The position numbers were made by a program, and so were the translations under genes. Below are positions 23,774 to 36,625 of a DNA stretch of 64,000 bases, one piece after another. This DNA comes from Paragonimus skrjabini miyazakii. Its lineage: Eukaryota; Platyhelminthes; Trematoda; Plagiorchiida; Troglotrematidae. The first letter of the stretch is position 1, and every line of letters begins with the position of its first letter. The stretch spans positions 54,974 through 118,973 of the forward strand of contig JTDE01001305.1 of NCBI GenBank assembly GCA_014338405.1. The letters run 5' to 3'. The notes under the pieces are model-generated. The model was given only the letters and a program-made list of their open reading frames with translations, did not search any database and was not told where the DNA came from.

Positions 23774-25092
23774 AACACCAATAACCTCCACATACTGAGC
23801 TCCAAATCTTGTCGGTCCTAATTGCGGTGTCACGTTCACATGTTGAATAATGCGTTTCTTCAATGATTTCGTCATGCCAAGCAATACATGCTCTGTTTCA
23901 AGATAAAAAGCGGTCTCCCGGCGGAGACGTGTATACCAAGTCGGTTGAGCATCGTTCATCAAAGCTAAACAAACAACATTCTATTCGTCATAATCATTAT
24001 CTAGTCTATCCATGTCTTGCGCTTAATGTGAAAAAGGAAAGTTTTCACTTGAAGTTTGAAAATGAAAACAACTTTCGGTAGATAACTTTTGATAATTTGC
24101 TTTACACTTTCGATGTCCCATTGGTTGTGCGATCAAGTAGTATTGAAGACATAATACTGTATCGGCTGTCTATCCTTTAGATCACTTTGTAGACACCAAC
24201 TACTTAGTGAGATGGTCGATTAGGTGAAGTTCTGATACGAAATTTCTGAGTTATCGACCTCCAAACGTAGCTCATCTGGTAAGGCACTTAGATTGTAGCA
24301 AACTCATTTGAAGTCCGAAATTTCCCCACTTGGATTACTGGATTTGTTGAAATTTGTTTGACACGTTTGTTAGTTTGCGTTTATTGCGATATCGTATGTT
24401 ACATTCACTGGTTTACTTGTAGAAAGTCGATCCCTAGTTCGTGTCTGTCATGTCTTTTACTGCTTATAATGAACGTGTATGATGAATAAGGTACCATTGT
24501 TGTATGCAAAGAAACTGTATCTGTCTGATATTTTCAGCACGTTCTTACCTAAATATATACCCAAGTGTTATATACTGCACTCATTTCTCGTTGACTGGTG
24601 GCCGAAGTAATTCTATGGTACATTTTCGCTGGTTAAGTTAGTTGTCTGGCCAATGCACATTTAAGGTGCAATAACATGTTTACCAATGGTATCGTATAAC
24701 GTCCACTCATTTCGGTAATCTATTTTAACGTTTTTAAGATCATTGGTATCAGTGTTGTTGAAATTACCAAATGTGTATCATTGTATGGATTATCTTAAAT
24801 CATGAGGAGCTGTTTAACGTATATATCATTTTGATTGACAATTCTAATAAATTGCTTGCGATTTTCTAACTTAGTGTTTCTGTCACTGGTTCGAACTGTT
24901 AACTTCTTATCTGTCAGGTTCACTCTGAACTCATCTTGACTTGGTTCTGTCTTGTATGATCTAAATTAACATCGGTTACCTACATGTCAACTTCCCAGTA
25001 ATTCAGCCAGTGATCTCGTGACCAGTGCTTGTAAGGGAGTGGACGTGAGAACTGACCTGCAAATGTGTTACAATCAATTCACTGATCTAGAT
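23774..25092. other. No gene recognised
   Basis: AT-rich. At about 24268-24295 the sequence GTAGCTCATCTGGTAAGGCA resembles the D-arm/A-box region of the second SINE family, but no B box or acceptor stem follows, so it is only a possible fossil. Confidence 0.45.
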
Positions 25093-25182
25093 GAATATTA
25101 GACTATAGATTGAACATCACCCACAATTGATCGCACCTGTCACATTCCCATAGACTTTCCAGTCGGCCCCTTTCGAAAAGAA

Positions 25183-25227
25183 GCACTAGACTCGAGTTTC
25201 GCTCTCATTAGAGCTCGTCAGTAGTGC
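25183..25227 (-). ncRNA. Hammerhead ribozyme motif, all conserved positions intact
   Basis: A perfect family consensus: stem I GCACTA/TAGTGC, core CTGACGA, stem II GCTCT/AGAGC with loop AATG, GAAA, stem III ACTCGAGT, cleavage after GTC. The insertion ends exactly at GCACTA, so the outer extension of stem I is missing on one side. Confidence 0.9.
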
Positions 25228-25523
25228 AAAATCCCCTACTACTCATCAGTAATCAAATACCGCTCAACAAATCAATGATTTCTGTGATTTCAACTTGGAG
25301 AGAAGCCCTAGTCGAGGGGTCATCGATTGGAGTTAACAGACAATAACTGTGTCTCCTCTCGAGGCGATCGGGCAACCTGATCATTACTCACAAGCGAAAG
25401 TGTTTGAGCGTTCACATATGATAATTCGGTCGTGCCTAACGTGAGGTCAATGGCGCAGTGGTAAACACGGTTGCCTCATGAACAGCACGTCCGTGGTTCA
25501 AGTCCCGGCAGTGACGATGTTAT

Positions 25524-25568
25524 GCATTACTGACGAGCTCTAATGAGAGCGAAACTCGAGTCTGTTGC
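25524..25568 (+). ncRNA. Hammerhead ribozyme motif, core intact, stem I weakened
   Basis: Core, stem II, GAAA, stem III and GTC match consensus. Stem I is GCATTA against TGTTGC, with one mismatch and one wobble. Confidence 0.85.
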
Positions 25569-25656
25569 TTCTTTTCGACAGCTGTGATCAATTGTGGGTG
25601 ATGTTCAATCTATATGAAAATCAAAATCCCCTACTACTCATCAGGAATATTAGACT

Positions 25657-28600
25657 GCTGCTTTACGACTTTTGTTTCCTCCTTCAGTGTCGCTTGTTTT
25701 GGAACGAACATTTATATATGACTAGTTTTCAGATCAGCTTGACTCATCAGCCACAGCTAATCATTATGCAACTAGTCGAGAACATCTGTCTTTATTTCAA
25801 CAGCAGACATTCTGATCGGAGTATACGATTACTGCTTGGTATAACACTAGTCGACTTGTGCGATACTCGAACCGAAAGATTTCGCTTTAAAATGGGCAGT
25901 AGGTCTTGATCATATTCTGATTTATGCAGTGCGGTTTAATTTTAATATGGCTTTTTATTAAAAACCTGTAGTTACTTACTGGTTGATGTTGTTGATTGCG
26001 GATAGAGTCAGTGAGAAAATGTTTTTAACTACTAAACGTTTTACTAGTAATGTGGTGACGAAATGTCGGTTCAGGGGTTCGAACTCCCGATCGCCAGACG
26101 GAACGTCAAAACACTGTCCACGACGAAGCCGTCGTGTCCTCTACAGTATCTTCCTTAGTGATATTGTAATGACGTACGTCTGATCGCTGAGTTACGTGTA
26201 GTCTTAAAACGGATTCCGAAATTGAAAACAAGATTGGACCCAAATATTTCTACCGTAATATTAGAGGAATGTTTCAATAATTACAATAGACAAACTTTAG
26301 TCTTTCACGACGATAGTCTCGTCCAACAAAATCGATGTTTTCTCAACGAGAACAGCAAGGTCAAAGTTTAACCGTGTAGTATACCGTTTGAGAGGAAGAA
26401 CGAGCGCTTCGGAGACTTCGCAAACCGCTGACTGACACTCGTTCCCTCCATTTTGGTTTCACTGTACAACCGTCACGTAAGTAGGCCAGTTCAAGACTGG
26501 CTACTCGCGCGACAAATGTTTAATGACAAAATAGTTCAACAATACAAGACGGGGTGGGTAAGGTAGTGAGAACAAGTATCAGGTTGGTGGGGGAAAATAG
26601 GGAATTCAAACAGTGGGGGCGAATTTTCTCACTTCAGGGACCAGCAACTTTGCAGGTATGCTAAACTCCGATTTGTTTGTTTTTGCATCCCTCAATATGA
26701 TTGTTTGCACTACTTCTTTGTAAAATCTCAGTTACAGAAGCTTGATTACCGTGCACAATCTTTACCTGATTGAGAGTTGCACAGTTTTATTGATTATTAG
26801 TTTATCACTTAAAGAACCAGTCTGATCTGAGCAAACCCTCAGCGTTCTGTCTTGTTCTGTGTGAATTATAAAGTTTACAACTCCCCTGATAGACTGCTTA
26901 TAACCTTGGTTACACATTATATAAAGGATTCAATTTTGCTTACAATGTTTTATTTGTGTCGGAGTTTAATCTAATTAAAGGTTTAAAACGGAAAATGATA
27001 CCTTCGCCAGTAACTATTTAGATATTCTACAATTTTAGTTAAAGTGAATGCTTAAAGTTTGCTGTCTCCAATAAAATGACAGTCCAGACAGTCAACAGGA
27101 TGTGGATGATATCCCAGTCAGAGTTCTCGCACGTTAAACCCATTCGAGCTTTCAACTCAATTAAACGATGAAAAGGGTGTTGATGATTAGGATAGTAGAC
27201 AACAGCCGAAAAAGGAAATATTTATAAACATGCATGTCATAAAACGAAAAGTTGTCGGAATTTTCGGTTATTTTGAAGAGTACATTTAGACAAGAAGACA
27301 ACGCTCCAAGGTCTCTACTGAAGATATTTTGAAAATGTCAAGGAATCTTTCTTAAATAATACAAAAACCTTCTGGTGGTCTACATCAGTCGATTTGGTCA
27401 TTGTGAAGGCATGCTTAGGGAAACTTGTTGAATTGACAGAAGTTTTACAAACTTATGACAAGTATCTGATGTCAGTGAAACCAACATATATTGAAAAATA
27501 AATACCAAGTCGTACTTACTTGTCAGGATGAAAGAAATCGAATGAAATGTGCAAAATATCGAAAAATGAGAGTCACACTTCTCTATTGTAGTGTTGTGCT
27601 TAGTATATATCGAGAAAGTTGATCATGCCTTAAATACTCGGTCAAACAGGAGCAGAGGTAACCACAAGCTGCTGGTTTGTTGGCGTGCCTGTATGAGTAA
27701 TTGGGTAGCAGTGAGTTGATTTAATAACTGTGTTTAGAATTAAGTACATCTGTTCTTTTAGTGATCTAGTTATCCGGCTAAGTAATCCTAAAAATCACTG
27801 CTGCATCAGAGACATAACTTTTGTAGAACAGGACATAAATTTCACATTGGAGGCATGTTTCATCCAAGCACAGTTTAATATTCGAGAAAATGGACACTGT
27901 TGGTTCATTTGATATCAGTCAGATTTGTAAAACTTCAATTCCAGAGTCTCCACGGAATGCGATCTTGACTATTCACGTCATTAAGATCTCTAACTTGATG
28001 TTTGCTGGAATCCAGTTGGTCAGAAAAGAGTTTTAGTTTAAACAGTATATTATTGACTGCACAGAATCTTTGGAAATTATCAGTCTAGCACATGCTGTCG
28101 GAGATTAAGTAGTTCTGGATTCGGCGGCTTCTGATAAGGAAAAACCGTGACAGAATATGAAGTAAACATATCCGATTTCCAGACATCCCAAGTCTAACAA
28201 TTCCGAGAATGGTCATAAGCAAACCGTTTTAGCCCTTGCTCTGAATACCACACACATGGATCCGGAAATGACCGAGAACATTTTTACACAAAGATGGATC
28301 AAATATCGATCGTGACGTGCGACTGCACAAACATCTCCAGAACTGTCTAGTGTACTGGACAAGTAGGTATGCACTAGACCCTGGTCCATCAACAATTTAA
28401 AACCGCTTTCCTGAAGAGCAGTCGAAACATAGTCCCAACATGCATCGAACTAAAAAACGCAGTACGTTTGTGAAACAAACCGTATATCTCCGGTAATGTT
28501 TGAGAGTGAAAGAAGCAATTCGTTCTAGCTTAATCTGGGATCAATGGAAGCAACCAAGAGAAGAAAGAAAAGAAGCGCGTAGCTTCAGCCCATTCGACGG

Positions 28601-29719
28601 CACACAAAAGCAAGCCAAGCGCAAAGTGCATATAATCTTTGAGTGCGTTAAACACCGGTGGGAAAGGTACAGGTCAAATGACCTTGAAGGATGAAATGAT
28701 AGATGAGCCGTTAGGACAATGGCAGACATTCGTTGCGTGCAATCGGTTGCATGACTGAAGAAAGTGGCACTGGTCTCCTATAGGGGACGTACACAGAATC
28801 ATGAGTACAGTACAGACAAACGGAAAAACGCGGTTGTAGCCGGAATTCTTAAAGAAGCCACATAAGCGCTGGTCACTATACTAATCTCATACAAATAGGT
28901 TAATAAAGAACTATCAAAAATTATTAGTACATAGTGAACTGAACTTGTTGAGTTTGCTTCCTCGACGAATGTTTCGTAGAAAATCTTTACTGCAGATAAA
29001 ATAAGTTGAAAAGTTTACAATTTCACCAAAAGTTGAATTAGAAAGTCTGTATGAATCACTTCATGTAATGCTCAAAACGAAATCCGTTGTATCATACGAA
29101 TTCACAGAACCAATCTGCTTCAGCTGTATCAAACATTGAGGTTGATTTGTACAGTTTTGATTCAAATGGTGGTCAGTTGGAACGAGTTCACCATCTAACT
29201 TTGGAAATGAGTGTATAATTCTTCATTGATACTGTTCCCTCCACTTGTGAACTTATGAAGATGATTTGTTCGTGGGAATTTATATCCATAATCACATATA
29301 GCACCTTTTTCCGTTAAAGATGACTAGATATAGACGTTTTCAAATTTTGGTTTTATCTCCTTGCTAAATAACGATATTTCTTGTGCGTATCAGACAGTCA
29401 TTTCTGCAAACTTCTCAATAACGTTTTCACTCACCACACATATGTCTAACACGCGTTTGAAGCCATTATATATACAATATTTCTGCTTATACTGACCAAT
29501 AATACAATTACTACTACTAACGATAATGTATCACGGACAGTTCCACAAATGATTTGTCAAGACAGCAAACGTTGTTTTACGTTTAGTTCCGTCAGTCATC
29601 CTTGTCAACACTTTTTAATCAGGACAATAAAATACAAAAACCATTACTGTGACCTTACGCCGAACATAATGACTGCATGACAGAATCGGCAAACCTGATC
29701 TTGTGTGATAGCCGTTTAC
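25657..29719. other. No gene recognised
   Basis: Non-coding, as far as can be seen. Frames of 60-66 codons have no motifs. At about 26075-26100 GGTTCGAACTCC resembles a tRNA B box, without a matching A box at tRNA spacing. Confidence 0.45.
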
Positions 29720-29950
29720 GTAAGTGGTTGAACGTTCACATATGATAATTCGGTCGTGCCTAACGTGAGGTCAATGGCGCAGTGGTAAACACGGTTGCCT
29801 CATGAATAGCGTGTCTGCGATGATATGCACTACTGACGAGCTCTAATCAGAGCGAAGCTTAAGTCTAGTGCTTCTTTTCGAAGGGGGCCGACTGGAAAGT
29901 CTATGGGAATGCGACAGCTGCGATCAACTGTGGGTGATGTTCAAATTGAA
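29720..29950 (+). mobile_element. Ribozyme-SINE copy with B box deleted
   Basis: Starts within the head (GTGGTTGAACGTTCACATAT). The A box TGGCGCAGTGG is intact. After CATGAATAGCGTGTC the sequence jumps to TGCGATGATATGCAC, losing about 25 bases that hold the B box. Ribozyme (29827-29871) and tail follow, ending near TTCAAATTGAAAT. As a DNA template it should be dead for pol III. Confidence 0.88.
29827..29871 (+). ncRNA. Hammerhead ribozyme motif with altered stem III
   Basis: Core CTGACGA, stem II GCTCT/AGAGC (loop AATC) and stem I GCACTA/TAGTGC are intact. The junction reads GAAG instead of GAAA, and stem III is GCTTAAGT instead of ACTCGAGT. Stem III stays almost self-complementary, using a G-U pair at the end that should be A-U. 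Confidence 0.75.
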
Positions 29951-30077
29951 ATAAACTCATAACTTATTCAGTCATAGGTTGATAGTTGTAAGCTTGGTTA
30001 TGCGTTAGCTTCATTACAGCTGCATGCAAAACTGTTGGTCAAAAGTTTAGATGAATAAGTACTTTAATAGGAATTGA

Positions 30078-30218
30078 AAATCATTCACAATTTAGCATAG
30101 ATGTCGCATTCCAATAGACGTTTCATTCAGTTCGGAAAGGGCTGACTGAAACGACTTTGAGAATGGGACAGTCGAGATGTATATCAATCAAAAACCCTCT
30201 ACTATTTACCAACGATTA
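30078..30218. mobile_element. Small inverted composite of ribozyme-SINE tails, diverged
   Basis: The minus-strand tail (AATCATTCACAATTTAGCAT ... GTCGCATTCCAATAGAC) is followed by a plus-strand tail (GAAAGGGCTGACTGAAACGA ... ATCAAAAACCCTCTACTATT). There is no ribozyme or pol III box. Confidence 0.65.
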
Positions 30219-33200
30219 CTTAAAGTGTGTTCTGACTAGCTTTTGAGATTTCTATGGCTGGCAAGTTTGCCTGCTAATAGATGGTATTGAATGGCTTATA
30301 TATGACCAAGTGGCCCAATTATATGATGACCTAGTTGGGGCTAAGTCCACTAAGTCTTTAACGGATCCTGTTTTGTAGTATTGGGATAGTTTGACTTTCT
30401 GAGTGGCCAACTGAGCTGAATGAGTTAGATCAATATCCTACTCCAGACAAATTCACCTTACATGATTGTTTGAAGTATGGGTTAAACGAAATTTCTAATT
30501 ACAAGCTGAAAGAAATAGAAATTGTTTGACGTGATTCAACTTAACATCCACGATTTGTTCGTGTGCTTCGTTGAACTGAATTACGCGCAACATGGAACCC
30601 AATCACATCACTGTAGTGTTAAAAAATGGGCTAAAGGCTAACAGTCTTTTCTCATGTCTGTCCGAATCGGTAAAACATAGAAGTTGTTGTTACAACTTAT
30701 GAATTAAGCGACCAACAGTAGTTTGAACTTGAACTGCTTTTAATCATTGTCTAATGGGGATAGCTATTTGTCAACTGAGAGACAGTAAACAAACAGTTGA
30801 ATGAGTAATTTAAAAAATGAGTTCCAGAATCGGTAGCTGAAGTTTACTGTGAAAATAAATAGTATATTTACAGGGAATTTTAGAAGACTCCTAACACAGT
30901 CAAGGGTGACAACAATATGCGAAAGTGTATTTCGCATGTAGCGCAGATCATAAGCAAGTACAACAGAGTGCACTGCGTGTATATTGATCCGTCTGGCCAT
31001 TGTGTTATAGAAGTGTTTAGCAGTGGACCCAATAGTGACAAGAATTAGGGGGTGTCAACTATCTTTAAGAGAGTAGACAAGAAGAGGCTGATCTAATGAG
31101 CGAAACCTAAAATATTATCAGTTTAACTAGTTCATAGAACGGTGACAGCATTATTGAATGTAAACACCGAATTGATCCAAACCACTTGTATAGAATGCAA
31201 GGCAGGAATCGAAGTTAGTTACTTCATTTGGACAATATTTGAACCTGACTATCTATAGGAAACGTTGAAAACTTGTAGGCGGTTTACATTAACTTTCATC
31301 CGGAGACTTTTCTTCTCTGAAGTAAGAGATCCTTCAGGTGACGTGAATCAGTTACTGGCGATGTCTTTCTCTCTTGTGATGGTCTATTAAGTCCCCTGAC
31401 AGGTATTCCATTTTATTTGTACGATTACCTTTTGAGCCTATCCGTTACCGTTACGATACTTCTTTGATGCTACCATGTATTTGGTCATTTATATCATTTG
31501 ACTGATTAGGCCACTAAAAAGTAGAAGACAAAACGTAAACTAACAGAATAATTCGACTGCATCAGCCGTGAGGTTACTAATATAAAGACAGCTTGAAAAG
31601 CTACATTACACTGATGAGTGTCTGCCGAACACAAGCATGTAAATAGAAAGATTTGGAAAATTTGGTTCTATAACACACTACTTTCAAGAGTGAAATGCGT
31701 TGATAAAATTTTCTTGGTTCTTACATTGGTAAACTCGCTAATCTACTGATGAAAATCGGTTAGATCCATCCAAGATCAGTTGCTACGTATCTGACCACTG
31801 AATTTATTTAAAACGTCGACACAGTTCGTGATTTTGTCAGCTTGTGCAATCAAGCATTCTTGCGTAATTCTAACTTTTTTCTTAATGTCGAACACACTAC
31901 GAACAGTTGTCCATTCTCTGATTAGGATATGACCTTCAAAGTTAGTTCAGAGTGGTTTTCACTTTGCTTCCTATGATCACTTCTCCAGTTTCTGGTTCTC
32001 ATCAAATCTGTCCAAGATAAACCTATGAATATTCCTCACATTTTGTTCAAGATACATTGTGAGGATTTTGCTGATCCAACAGCGCGGTTTTTCAGATATA
32101 GTAGGAGTGAATGTAGCCTAGTTCTATAATTGGTAACACGATCGTGGTATTTAGTTCAATCAACACACTACTGGCGTAGTGAGGAGGAGCGATCATGCTA
32201 TACTACTCACATAACTGTTATTCATTAGTTGGGACAGAGCATAGATTTTGACATTGAAGTAATCGCAGGAAAAATGCAAGAAGAAACATCAGAGTGCAGC
32301 ATCGCATGAACTGTTTCCTGGTATGTAAAAGAACGCAAAGGAACTGAGCATTGACGTCTGTGATAACCGTGACCGTTTAGGCTTAGTTCAGTGGGTAGAT
32401 GAGTGTTTTTGTTTGTTGTCATGTTGAAACGCATAACCCATGTGTTGCTTTCCTGAATAAATTACCCTTGTGCCACCCGCGTTTTTGGCTTACAACACGA
32501 GTAGCGTTCAAAGTTCCTAATTTTGTGTAGACTAACAGCTCTGCTTCTCCATTCTCTAAAAACTCTTGATGCTGGATCAAGAACTCTTCACGACTGAACC
32601 TTACGGATTATTTTGGGGCATGCGCATACATCTCTGTAGAGCTAATCAAAACCCAAAAGAGGATTTCGAATCCGAGTGCCGTCAAGCTACCAGAATGGTT
32701 ATTCGAAAGGAACATATTGCGCGCTGGTCGAATTGATTGGCAGATGACCTTCTGTACAACAAGCCCGCATGCGGAATGAGTCAGAGCTGACACAGATTGA
32801 AAAACAGTCCTGTTCTCGAAATGTGAGTGTGTTACAACCAGTGAATTAAACAGTTTTTCCTAACGTTGGATTGACAAAAAACCATATTCGGTGCTTTGTA
32901 CATGTCTCATTTTGTAGTCTGTGGAATTAAAACATTTGGAGTCTATTACATAGTTGAATATACACATTAGCAATCAAAACAGCTGTTAGGAACAAGGTGA
33001 GTTAACGTTTGTCCTTGAAATAATCGTTTGGTGAATTGTACAGTTATTATACTTCTGAACTGTAAGAGGATAGTCAAGCCTCGTTCCACCGATTTAGCCC
33101 CAGCAAAACCAATTAGGCTATATATCTGTAGGAGCCCCACCTGTTCATTGTTGTAGACTTGTCTCCAGAGCTGCTTTCACGGCATAGCGACCACTAGGTC

Positions 33201-33805
33201 AAACGACCTCTTGGTGTATCGTTCGTACAATCTATAATTACAGTGAATAGGGTGAACTCATATCTACTAGCTCACTAGAAAACGGATCACGCTGAAACAT
33301 GTCGGGCCAAACCTCCACGCATGGCATAAATGTACTGATTGGCTCAAGTGCATGTTACAGCGGGGTGTAACAACGAACTCGTCAAAACCCGAGTGAACCA
33401 TCTGTGTGCTAATCACTGATAGCTAACTTTCGGCTCGAATGTGACATTGTCAGTTGCCTTCCGATTAATGAGATAAATCACCTTTTCTTTATCTTAAAGA
33501 AGCCTTTCAGAAGTGGTTTCGTAAGCGCGATCTTGAACAGACATTCAGGATCGTCCTATTCAGATATGAGTTGAGTTGCGAACAAAAATGTGAGAATATA
33601 TCACAAAGGTTATTTTATGTGAGCAAACAAATTTAAGTTCAGTCGTGTCAATCGGATACAGTAAGGCTGAACATCTAGCGGCAGATTATAAGAGGCTGAT
33701 AGTCTTTTATTTATCTAGAAATGCAGGCTAGTGTAACTTGAATCAGTGATGCAACTCGCGTCTCTATTCGGTGTCACTTGCGTTAATTACCATTCCTGAT
33801 AAGTA
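30219..33805. other. No gene recognised
   Basis: AT-rich non-coding DNA; frames below 80 codons without motifs. No repeat family identified. Confidence 0.45.
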
Positions 33806-33985
33806 GTTTGGCAGATTTGATAATTTAAAAGAGACCCTATTGGGAAAAATTTGTACTTCGGCTGGATTCGAACCACCGAGAGAAACAACATACGTAAACA
33901 TTGTTTCTGTCGCTGGTTCGAATCTAGCCGAAGTCCAAATTTTTCTCAATTGGGTCTCTTCCAAATCACTATTGCAGCTGAGGTA
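33806..33985. repeat. Second SINE family: palindrome of two 3' ends
   Basis: 33806-33895 (minus) and 33902-33985 (plus) are two copies of the same 3' segment facing away from each other. Each runs from GTTTCT...GGTTCGAATC (B box) through AGCCGAAGT and AAATTTTTC to GGGTCTCTT. Both arms start at the same point of the family sequence, making a near-perfect palindrome with a short centre (33890-33902). The tRNA A-box half is absent from both. Confidence 0.8.
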
Positions 33986-36625
33986 ATATCATCCGATGGA
34001 GCCAGCTGGCAGATCTTCACTGTCTAGGGATGTGTAAGTCTCTCTTGCTGCCGTCATTTCAATCAGATTGATTGAACTTTGCTTGAGTAACCAACAAAAA
34101 ACAGCAGAACGAACAAGGCAACCTTCAGATATCGATCACGACACTAAATAAATGACATTTGTTTAAAATTTTGATGTTGGGATATTACGAACAAAAACAT
34201 GCAATGTTTTACCTAATAAATCATTTCACTGTTTGGAAGAATTGGCTATGCTATTTAGATTCGATCGCCCCACTTTTGATCAGAATTCAATGTACCTCAC
34301 ATTGGTTGAAGCGGATGAAATGAAGTGATTGAGTTAACGGCATGGTTCGAATCATCAAGATACTATTATGTCGCGTTGGTAAATGGGGCATTGAATCAGA
34401 TGCATTCACTTGAGCTGAGCGAGTAAGGACGTTTCCAGCTGGTCAAATGACCTGAAATTGGTAACGAAATTTTCTGTACAGCTTAACTGTTACTCAACGA
34501 ACCGCTAGATACCTTACTCAAGGATATAACGATCGGAGGCTAATAGCTTCATCTTCTGTATGGCGATTAATTGTGAACTTCTGACAGACGAGCTTCAGTA
34601 TAAGTCAAGGGATTTGAGGTAAGCCTCAACTTGCTGTGGATGTATGGAATACATGTGAAGTACTTTAAAAACAGCTGCCGAATCCTAAAAACGCGCAAAA
34701 CAGTCAGTTCTGAACAACCTAACTCATACAAGTCCTCTTTTCAGCGAGTTTTAAATTGAGCCCATTAGACAAAATTAAAGTCTGGTGGCTTGTGAATGGT
34801 GAACTTAATCGTCAACACGAATACCATATTTGTTACCCAGAAAGACTAGATAATCGCTAAGCCACGTTCAGCGATAAGACAACTTATCAGCTGAATAGAC
34901 TGGATGTGAGATCACCATATTGGGTTGTTGAAAACTGGGGGAGATGTGACGCGATACAAGTCCAACTCAGACGAAAGTTGTCATTTGTGCTTGAATCCAC
35001 GAAAATAAAACTGAGTGACTGCAGTTCTTTGACAGTCGAGTATCCTGTATGCTGACAGATTTTTGTTGTGTCATGAACCCTTCAGAGTAGCTGCTGATGG
35101 CTGGGAGAAATTGCAAGGCGTCCAGGCGATAACTCTTTCATGGGCTACGAAAGCCGTATCTGTCAGTAGAACAGGGCTAGTAGGTACTGTCTACTCGACT
35201 GTGGGCTTTAAGGCCGTCTATACCACTCTGGTATATGACAGTTTGTGACAACCACTGGCGAGTTCGTATTCGTATGACTTCTGTCACTCCCTAGTTCATT
35301 GACCACTTCGTGGATCAATGACAGAACTAACAATAAATTGAGCCATAGTAGCCATGATAATGGTGATGACGTGTACGTTAACGGTGACCGAGAAACCGGC
35401 ATTTTAATAAGGAGTTAACTGCTGTTTGAATCCTGTGATGATATTGAATTGAAGCAGTTTGTCGATCAGAGAACATTCAACAAGTCATGTTTCACGTGCA
35501 AATTGCCTCAAGCGAAACCGAATCAATCGATACTAGCCAATCAAAAACAGCGATTAACTGTTACACCGCATTTGTTTGCAGGAGGTTGAGATTAGAACCA
35601 GTTGGCTTAAAAACCGTTGTACTCACGCAAACGAATTGTGTAGATCGTGGTCGTGGAATGCGAAAACAAACGAGCCAATCAAAAAGCAGCATACTTGTTA
35701 ACAACCTGTAATATAAACCTTATTGTTTCCGGATAAAAATGGCATTGTTATTTTGAAACATTGGGTTTTAACAGGGCAACCTCAAATCATCGTTACTCTG
35801 ATTTTTTCGACAGAGTATCCAAGTATATGATGCGTGTTAAAGACATCTATCTCAGTTTTTAGGCGAGATCTCTTCCGCAGTTCTGGTCAACGTTCGGTTT
35901 CATTATGACGATGAACCACCATATTTTATAGCTAGTATTCTCAAATATATTTAGTCAATGAGCAATGAATGGTCGTCTATTTTCGGCCTTTTTGGTTTCG
36001 TCCTTTGAAGAATGTAACTGATAGTTCACCAGTAGTTGGAGAATGTAAAAAAAACTGAAACACTCCGATACTTGATAATGGACCAAACTTATCGCTTATC
36101 ACGTTCGTAGTTAGCTTTCCTGTATGTGTACGTGCGACGTTAAAATGGCAACTTCTGCAGTATCTAAGACTACTCAAGACGTATATCACAACCACCGCCA
36201 ACAGAACGTACTCGACCACCGTTTGGGTTACTTCTCGTGCACTTGTTTTCTTTCAATCACCGTGTTGACTTCAGTTTTCAAATAATGCATATGCACCAAA
36301 CAGGACAACATATTTGCATACAACAGTTCACTGAGCGATAGATTATCACCAGCATCATTTCAGGCTGTATGAAGTGATAAGTATTTTCATTGGTTCTTTG
36401 CAGCTGTTAGCTAATGAATGTTGTGAGTGTGGAAGGTTCGACAAAATATCAGATTCGGGCTACAGTTGTTGGTTATGGTTCATCAGTAGTATATATCTCC
36501 ACCTCATTGTGCTTACGAGGCCAGCCTGTTGACCATCACTCTGCTAGCCTAACGAAATGAATAACTGAAAAATTATACCGAAACTTCCAGCCACATCCTA
36601 ATGAGATCGGAGATCTCGACCTGTC
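33986..36625. other. No gene recognised
   Basis: Nothing supported apart from short hairpin-forming stretches, for example TTGACCACTTCGTGG near 35299. Frames up to 80 codons lack motifs. Confidence 0.45.

Larger units (their letters stand above)
25105..25644. mobile_element. Inverted composite ribozyme-SINE, 540 bp, with exact 12-bp target-site duplication
   Basis: 25105-25227 is the inverted end of one unit (tail back to the first base of ribozyme stem I). 25228-25644 is a forward unit from the linker (AAAATCCCCTACTACTCATC) through head, A box TGGCGCAGTGG, B box GGTTCAAGTCC, ribozyme (25524-25568) and tail, ending in the same AAAATCCCCTACTACTCATC sequence. GAATATTAGACT flanks the whole at 25093-25104 and 25645-25656, so both parts entered together. 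Only nine family bases (ATGAAAATC) are missing between the end of the inverted part and the start of the forward part. The copied RNA therefore held more than one unit. The forward copy lacks about 40 bases of the tail after TTCGAC. Confidence 0.94.

Noticed and set aside
24268..24295. Additional copy of the second SINE family
   Set aside because: Only the D-arm-like GTAGCTCATCTGGTAAGGC is present. B box and acceptor stem are missing, so chance cannot be excluded.
25230..25644. Long terminal repeats (the AAAATCCCCTACTAC sequence at both ends)
   Set aside because: The shared sequence is the tail-to-head linker seen joining units elsewhere. No primer-binding site, polypurine tract or internal coding region exists, and the 12-bp duplication and inversion fit LINE-type insertion.
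26070..26130. tRNA gene or third SINE family around GGTTCGAACTCC
   Set aside because: A B-box match without an A box at proper spacing and without a foldable cloverleaf.
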